25,710 nt of DNA from Candidatus Woesearchaeota archaeon (GTDB lineage Archaea > Nanobdellota > Nanobdellia > Woesearchaeales > UBA10200). The stretch lies in assembly GCA_016180275.1 (NCBI GenBank), contig JACPBN010000046.1, positions 1-25,710 on the forward strand, written 5' to 3'. This document shows, piece after piece, positions 22,027-25,710 of this stretch. Under the pieces are notes generated by a model. The model saw only the letters and a program-made list of their open reading frames with translations, searched no databases and was not told where the DNA came from. The stretch's first letter is position 1; each line of letters begins with the position of its first letter. The position numbers and the translations under genes were made by a program.

Positions 22027-23642
22027 TGTAGATTAACTCCACCAAACTCTCTCTTAATTCCTGAATTCTGCAAACTATGCTCAGCTTTTGTCTTCCTGAC
22101 AACATCTTCAAACAAAGGAATCTTAATAGGCGTTGCAAATTTTGTAAAATTGCTGGTTATAATTGCTTCGCCTTTATCAAGCGCTGCAATATTTCTATTG
22201 TCAGTGCTCAAATCCTGTGAAGCACTGTCTATGATTGCTTGCCTTTCTGGAGCCATCTCAATGCCAAGAATTATTTTTGTGTTCATATTTGCAAGAATTT
22301 CCCTCGGGATAAGAGAAGGCAATTGCGTAATTGCAGTTAATCCGACTTTGAATTTTCTGCCCTCGCGTGCAATTGTGCCAAATATATTTGAGCCGCGCTC
22401 AAGAACTTCCTTGCCCAAAACGCGGGGAGCCTCCTCCAATATCACGCTGATTACAGGCTTTTGATCAATCAATCCATTTAGTTTATAATATTTATAGCGA
22501 GAAAAAATTTCACTTGCTACCAAACTGCCAATCAATATCTCCGCACTCCCGCCAAAGCTTGAAGTGTCAATTATAACCGTTTTTGCCTGCTCAAGCTCAT
22601 TGCAGATGTCTTTAATTGTTGTTTGCCCTGCTATTAAATCAAACACACCGCCGCAGTATAATTTATTATTTGAATATTCTAAATCAAGCATTGAAAGCAA
22701 TCTTCTTCTCAATACAGCAATTGTTGCCTCATTGTACCTGATATTGCCGCTCAATGGCCGTTCCTGAATGATTGCTTCAATCCAATTAACACCATATTCA
22801 CGAAAATAAGATGTCATCCCCTCAAGTTGTGGATCGCTCCATTCAACTGTGCCGTAGAAATGCCCTGGCTTGATATCACGGATATTTACTACCAAAGTTT
22901 TTGCACCAGGAGGAGGATTTTTTGGAGTGTAATAAGCTACATTTTGTTTTTGAGGATGGTCTTTTAATCCAATGCCTGCTCTTCCGTAATATTCATCATG
23001 AGGGTCTAAAACAAGGATGCCGCAGTAATCTTTGTCTACCTGGTTCCATAAAATTATTGACGCTAAATTTGATTTGCCTTTCCCAGTCTGTGCAGGAATT
23101 AATATATGGTGCGAGAAAACCTTATCACCTGGCAAAAAGATATCGACATCAAGCATTTTGCTTCCGGAGCGCAGTTTTCCGACATAAAGAGGATTATTGA
23201 TTCTTTCAAGCGTCAGAAACTTTAAATCATCTTTTGTAATCTCCCTTACAGAAGAAAAGAAATCAGGCAGTAATTTGCAAAGCTTTGCGCTTGTATGGTC
23301 AGTTGCAATCATTGGCTTTAATGCAGCAAGTGTATAATTGCGCAATTTTGGGTCCATAAACTCAAGCTCCTGATTGTCTGAATATTCTAGCTTTAACCCA
23401 GAAACCAGCTCAAGATTCTGCTGGCTTATTTGAGAGCCATAGAATAGGTCATAAGCCTGCAGAATGATTTTGCCAGTCAAAGTATCTGCTACCAACAGCT
23501 CTCCAAGCTCTATGTTTTCCCCAGAACGCTGCCTTAATATTATTTTGCCAAATTCTCCTGAAATGACTAGGCCTTTGGATTTAAGAGTAGTGTTGTTAAT
23601 ACTATTAACTGAATTATTTGAATTAGCTATGTTATCTGCCAT
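22023..23642 (-). CDS. herA: HerA-type hexameric DNA translocase
   Basis: HerA is a FtsK/HerA-family ring ATPase that pumps DNA and works with NurA and Mre11-Rad50 in end resection. The 539-residue protein has an N-terminal HAS-barrel (~22-80), a Walker A at 183-191 (PAQTGKGKS, Lys190), the strand ILVLDPHDEYY (209-219), Walker B ISVILEEAPRVL (398-409, Glu403/404) and the arginine-finger/sensor segment IAREGRKFKVGLTAITQLPS (424-443). The length is typical. The first ~20 residues are Asn/Ser-rich and poorly conserved. Start ATG 23642 follows GAGGGG. It leads an operon with mre11 (four-base overlap). nurA and rad50, often neighbours, are absent here. Confidence 0.93.
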   Translation of the reverse strand: MADNIANSNNSVNSINNTTLKSKGLVISGEFGKIILRQRSGENIELGELLVADTLTGKIILQAYDLFYGSQISQQNLELVSGLKLEYSDNQELEFMDPKLRNYTLAALKPMIATDHTSAKLCKLLPDFFSSVREITKDDLKFLTLERINNPLYVGKLRSGSKMLDVDIFLPGDKVFSHHILIPAQTGKGKSNLASIILWNQVDKDYCGILVLDPHDEYYGRAGIGLKDHPQKQNVAYYTPKNPPPGAKTLVVNIRDIKPGHFYGTVEWSDPQLEGMTSYFREYGVNWIEAIIQERPLSGNIRYNEATIAVLRRRLLSMLDLEYSNNKLYCGGVFDLIAGQTTIKDICNELEQAKTVIIDTSSFGGSAEILIGSLVASEIFSRYKYYKLNGLIDQKPVISVILEEAPRVLGKEVLERGSNIFGTIAREGRKFKVGLTAITQLPSLIPREILANMNTKIILGIEMAPERQAIIDSASQDLSTDNRNIAALDKGEAIITSNFTKFATPIKIPLFEDVVRKTKAEHSLQNSGIKREFGGVNLQ

Positions 23643-23681
23643 GATAAGTTAAACCCCTCAACATAGCCTAAAAATGGAATT

Positions 23682-23691
23682 TTATTTAAAT
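23682..23691 (-). promoter_or_regulatory. TATA box of the herA-mre11 operon
   Basis: Minus-strand ATTTAAATAA predicts a start near 23661, leaving an ~18-nt leader with the GAGGGG site before the ATG. Confidence 0.5.
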
Positions 23692-23770
23692 GTTTTATTC
23701 ATGCAAATGGATAATTACCTGTCCCATACTAAGAAGGTATTACTTATTTTATATATTTAAGTATTTAAAA

Positions 23771-23790
23771 GAGAAAGATTTATATATTTA
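23771..23790 (+). promoter_or_regulatory. BRE/TATA promoter of the nucleotidyltransferase cassette
   Basis: GAGAAAG followed by ATTTATATATTTA is one of the strongest BRE/TATA matches in the window. Spacing of ~26 nt from the box centre places the transcript start at ~23810, exactly before an ATG at 23811. Confidence 0.6.
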
Positions 23791-23810
23791 TATATAATAA
23801 GTAACATATT

Positions 23811-23864
23811 ATGACCATAAAAATCAGAGGAGTATTGCAGAATGATCATCTACAACCCACATAA
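23811..23864 (+). CDS. Possible 17-residue leader peptide (leaderless upstream ORF)
   Basis: ATG at 23811 sits at the predicted transcript start and opens MTIKIRGVLQNDHLQPT, ending at 23864. It runs through the ribosome binding site (GAGGAG, 23827-23832) and first codons of the nucleotidyltransferase gene in another frame. It may be a regulatory upstream ORF or chance. Confidence 0.25.
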   Translation: MTIKIRGVLQNDHLQPT

Positions 23865-24510
23865 CGCACAAATACTACAAGAGAGAATAAAGCAGGCAGA
23901 AGCTCTTCTTAATCATATTCCTGCAAAATACTGCTTTATCACAGGCTCATTTTTGTACAAGGAAAAATATGAGGATATTGATGTTTTTGTTGTAACTAGA
24001 TCCAAAAAGAAAATGCAAAAACTAGATTTAAAAAACTCCAAGGTAAAGATAACCCTAATCGATTTCAACGACCTTTACTCTTTGTTTTATCATTCTGCAT
24101 CCAAAAGCTGCATTGCAAAAAATATCCTGCCTACTAAGACATTGAAAGTTACCATTTCAGATTATTGGCATGTTGTAAATGAGGCTATCCCTATAATCTT
24201 GAACCAGAAAGACAAATTTCACAAGGATGTGCGTTTTTTAGTGTTATATACTGAGTATTTTAAGACGGGCAATGTTCTTGATACTCTTCAATTGACGCAG
24301 AAAATAAATGAATTCAAAAATTATGAGGAGTTGCTTGAATATGCCAAGAGGGAGATTCCTCTTATCATAACCATTAAAAGAAAAAAGTCATACATAAAGC
24401 GTTTCTTTTACAGCCAGGCAGGATTCTACAAAGATATGCTGGACTACAAAGCACAAAAGTTTTTATACGAGCTGACTCATCTAATCACAAAGGGCATTAA
24501 TCATGGTTGA
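23842..24510 (+). CDS. Minimal nucleotidyltransferase (MNT-like), candidate antitoxin or modifier
   Basis: The 222-residue protein has the polymerase-beta-superfamily signature FITGSFLYKEKYEDIDVFVV: Gly35-Ser36, then Asp45 and Asp47 as the metal-binding DxD. The remaining ~170 residues are basic and mostly helical, with no HEPN (RxxxxH) motif recognised. Proteins of this type transfer AMP or another nucleotide to proteins or RNA, and several serve as antitoxins or toxins. ATG 23842 follows GAGGAG by nine bases. The last eight bases overlap the next gene (24503), which looks RelE-like, so the two may form a pair. The partner and substrate are unknown. Confidence 0.75.
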   Translation: MIIYNPHNAQILQERIKQAEALLNHIPAKYCFITGSFLYKEKYEDIDVFVVTRSKKKMQKLDLKNSKVKITLIDFNDLYSLFYHSASKSCIAKNILPTKTLKVTISDYWHVVNEAIPIILNQKDKFHKDVRFLVLYTEYFKTGNVLDTLQLTQKINEFKNYEELLEYAKREIPLIITIKRKKSYIKRFFYSQAGFYKDMLDYKAQKFLYELTHLITKGINHG

Positions 24511-24880
24511 TCAGGCTGACTTTAAACAACGAATTGAACTGACAATATCACAAAAATATAAGATAGAATTTCTTGGCAAGAATTTTGAGCAGGTTGTAAA
24601 TCTCATGACAGCTTCTAAAGCAGATGATATTTACAAATGGTTGGCTGAAGTAGTGTCAAAAGACATACAGCCAATTATGATAGGCTCTAAAAAGCCATAT
24701 AAAGAATGGACAATAAACCAACTATTGGTTTTCCGCTATCCTTTTATCATTCACAATATTGAATACAGGATATTGTTCGTAAAAGTCAAAAATTCTATCT
24801 ATATTGAGTTTCATCTTGGAGACCATAAGTATTATGACAAAGTCAGGAAGGATTTAGATCTGAAGAAGACGAGTTACTGA
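24503..24880 (+). CDS. RelE/HigB-like small protein overlapping the nucleotidyltransferase gene
   Basis: This 125-residue protein ends in a beta-rich segment, IIHNIEYRILFVKVKNSI then YIEFHLGDHKYYDKVRKDLDL, resembling the C-terminal sheet and last helix of RelE/HigB mRNA-interferase folds, where a YRI strand, a second strand and an HxxYY end are common. The N-terminal ~60 residues are helical, longer than in plain RelE proteins. The start ATG 24503 lies within the previous gene (eight-base overlap, ATGGTTGA), indicating coupled expression. It might be a toxin controlled by the nucleotidyltransferase, or a non-toxic relative. The similarity is by eye only. Confidence 0.6.
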   Translation: MVDQADFKQRIELTISQKYKIEFLGKNFEQVVNLMTASKADDIYKWLAEVVSKDIQPIMIGSKKPYKEWTINQLLVFRYPFIIHNIEYRILFVKVKNSIYIEFHLGDHKYYDKVRKDLDLKKTSY

Positions 24881-24884
24881 TAAA

Positions 24885-25601
24885 ATGATAAGCCTAAAAA
24901 ACAAAAAACTATTCACAGAATCATTGAATCTGTTAAAAAGAAACATCCTATACTTCTTATTATTGGATGCATCACTGATAGTCTCTCTTTATTCAATAAA
25001 TTACCTGATGTCCAGCTACATATTTGACTTCAGGAACATGCTTGCTGTTATCCAGCAGAACAACATGCTTGTTTTTGTATTATTGCCTCTTATAGTCCTC
25101 TATCTGCTTATCTTGCTGCTGGTTTACAGTGTTTTCAAGTATTTTACATTAGAGATAATCGCTGAAAAGGAATCTGAGAATAAGTTCCGTAATATCCTAA
25201 GATTGTATTCATTGAATACAAAGATTTTTGGATTATTTTTTATTGTATTTGCTATGATTAACATAATATTCTTTAATATAAGAGATGAATATATGCTCTA
25301 TTTTGCAATTGTGGCCCTGTTTCCATTCATTCTGTTGCTTACTTTGTTCATTGATATTTTACACGGAAATTTTATTCTGCATGACAATAATAAGCTAAGA
25401 TTCAAGCTGGTATTTGAAAATAAGAGATTTCTTGCATTTAAGATATTTTTATATTTAACCCTGATAGCTTTATATTCACTATATAATTACTTAGGCATAA
25501 ACGGAAGCATACTTTTAATTCCATACACCATCACTTCAATAATATACACTTATTTGATGATAAGATTTGAAGGAATATTATCTGTCTTAGTTTTTAAGTG
25601 A
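24885..25601 (+). CDS. Six-helix membrane protein of unknown function, last gene of the cassette
   Basis: The 238-residue protein starts four bases after the preceding stop. About six transmembrane helices are visible (~21-43, ~62-86, ~110-128, ~135-158, ~185-203, ~207-225), separated by short charged loops such as EIIAEKESENKFR and HDNNKLRFKLVFENKRF. No channel, transporter or enzyme motif is recognised. Position and spacing put it in one operon with the nucleotidyltransferase and the RelE-like gene. A role as effector or target of that pair is possible; an unrelated housekeeping membrane protein is equally possible. The two-hairpin repeat begins ~28 bp after its stop. Confidence 0.75.
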   Translation: MISLKNKKLFTESLNLLKRNILYFLLLDASLIVSLYSINYLMSSYIFDFRNMLAVIQQNNMLVFVLLPLIVLYLLILLLVYSVFKYFTLEIIAEKESENKFRNILRLYSLNTKIFGLFFIVFAMINIIFFNIRDEYMLYFAIVALFPFILLLTLFIDILHGNFILHDNNKLRFKLVFENKRFLAFKIFLYLTLIALYSLYNYLGINGSILLIPYTITSIIYTYLMIRFEGILSVLVFK

Positions 25602-25627
25602 ACGTAACTTATTGTTGAGCATTAATA

Positions 25628-25710
25628 ATATAGGCAATTCCGTGGTTTATATGACTTTTTTTCGGAATTGTCTTATTAGATAATTCTGGGCAAGTTGTTA
25701 TATATCCTCC
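25628..25710 (+). repeat. Dispersed two-hairpin repeat, copy 2 (cut by the window edge)
   Basis: Matches 11799-11881 with three substitutions (A/G, A/G and T/C). The T/C change adds a C-G closing pair to hairpin 1 (GGCAATTCCG with CGGAATTGTC) and the first A/G keeps a G-T pair, so the stem is kept. The distal arm of hairpin 2 lies beyond the edge. Confidence 0.85.

Overview
This window looks like chromosomal DNA of an uncultured DPANN archaeon, most like the Woesearchaeota/Pacearchaeota group. The support is indirect. The DNA is AT-rich and gene-dense. Genes are preceded by archaeal BRE/TATA boxes about 26 nt before the expected transcript start, with several leaderless or nearly leaderless starts, and by GGTGA/GAGGT-type ribosome binding sites. 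The informational genes are archaeal (HerA, Mre11, archaeal-type GatCAB, a TFB-like zinc ribbon). Two very large, sequon-rich surface proteins are present, one with a Cys-rich CGDNVC motif and a Pro-rich linker of a kind I associate with DPANN genomes. No rRNA or tRNA gene, CRISPR array or complete insertion sequence was seen.

Layout. Bases 1-3453 (minus) hold a secreted subtilisin-like protease with tandem Ig-like repeats, running off the left edge. A small winged-helix regulator (3644-3955) and a 2543-residue receptor-like membrane protein (3994-11625) follow on the plus strand, diverging from the protease. A 726-bp gene-free gap (11626-12351) holds several hairpins, a two-hairpin repeat that recurs at the right edge, and a ~205-bp element closed by a 17-bp perfect inverted repeat. 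Bases 12352-15016 hold a LOG-family protein and two copies of an overlapping gene pair (DUF5678-like small protein plus retropepsin-like aspartic protease) on either side of an XTP/dITP pyrophosphatase gene. Bases 15105-19731 hold gatC, gatA and gatB, with three small genes between gatA and gatB.

On the minus strand, 19749-20535 is a DUF3368 (PIN-like) toxin / UPF0175-like antitoxin pair with a repeat operator. Bases 20734-23642 are a herA-mre11 operon for DNA end processing. Bases 23842-25601 (plus) are a compact cassette of a minimal nucleotidyltransferase, a RelE-like small protein and a six-helix membrane protein.

The genes fall into three groups: cell surface (protease, regulator, giant receptor-like protein), housekeeping (tRNA-dependent amidation, nucleotide-pool cleaning, DNA repair) and small paired cassettes (two aspartic-protease pairs, one clear toxin-antitoxin pair, one candidate pair). 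The best candidates for something undescribed are the duplicated DUF5678/retropepsin pair, the giant receptor-like protein beside its small regulator, and the two structured noncoding elements in the 11.6-12.3 kb gap. All assignments are read from sequence alone; no database search was run.
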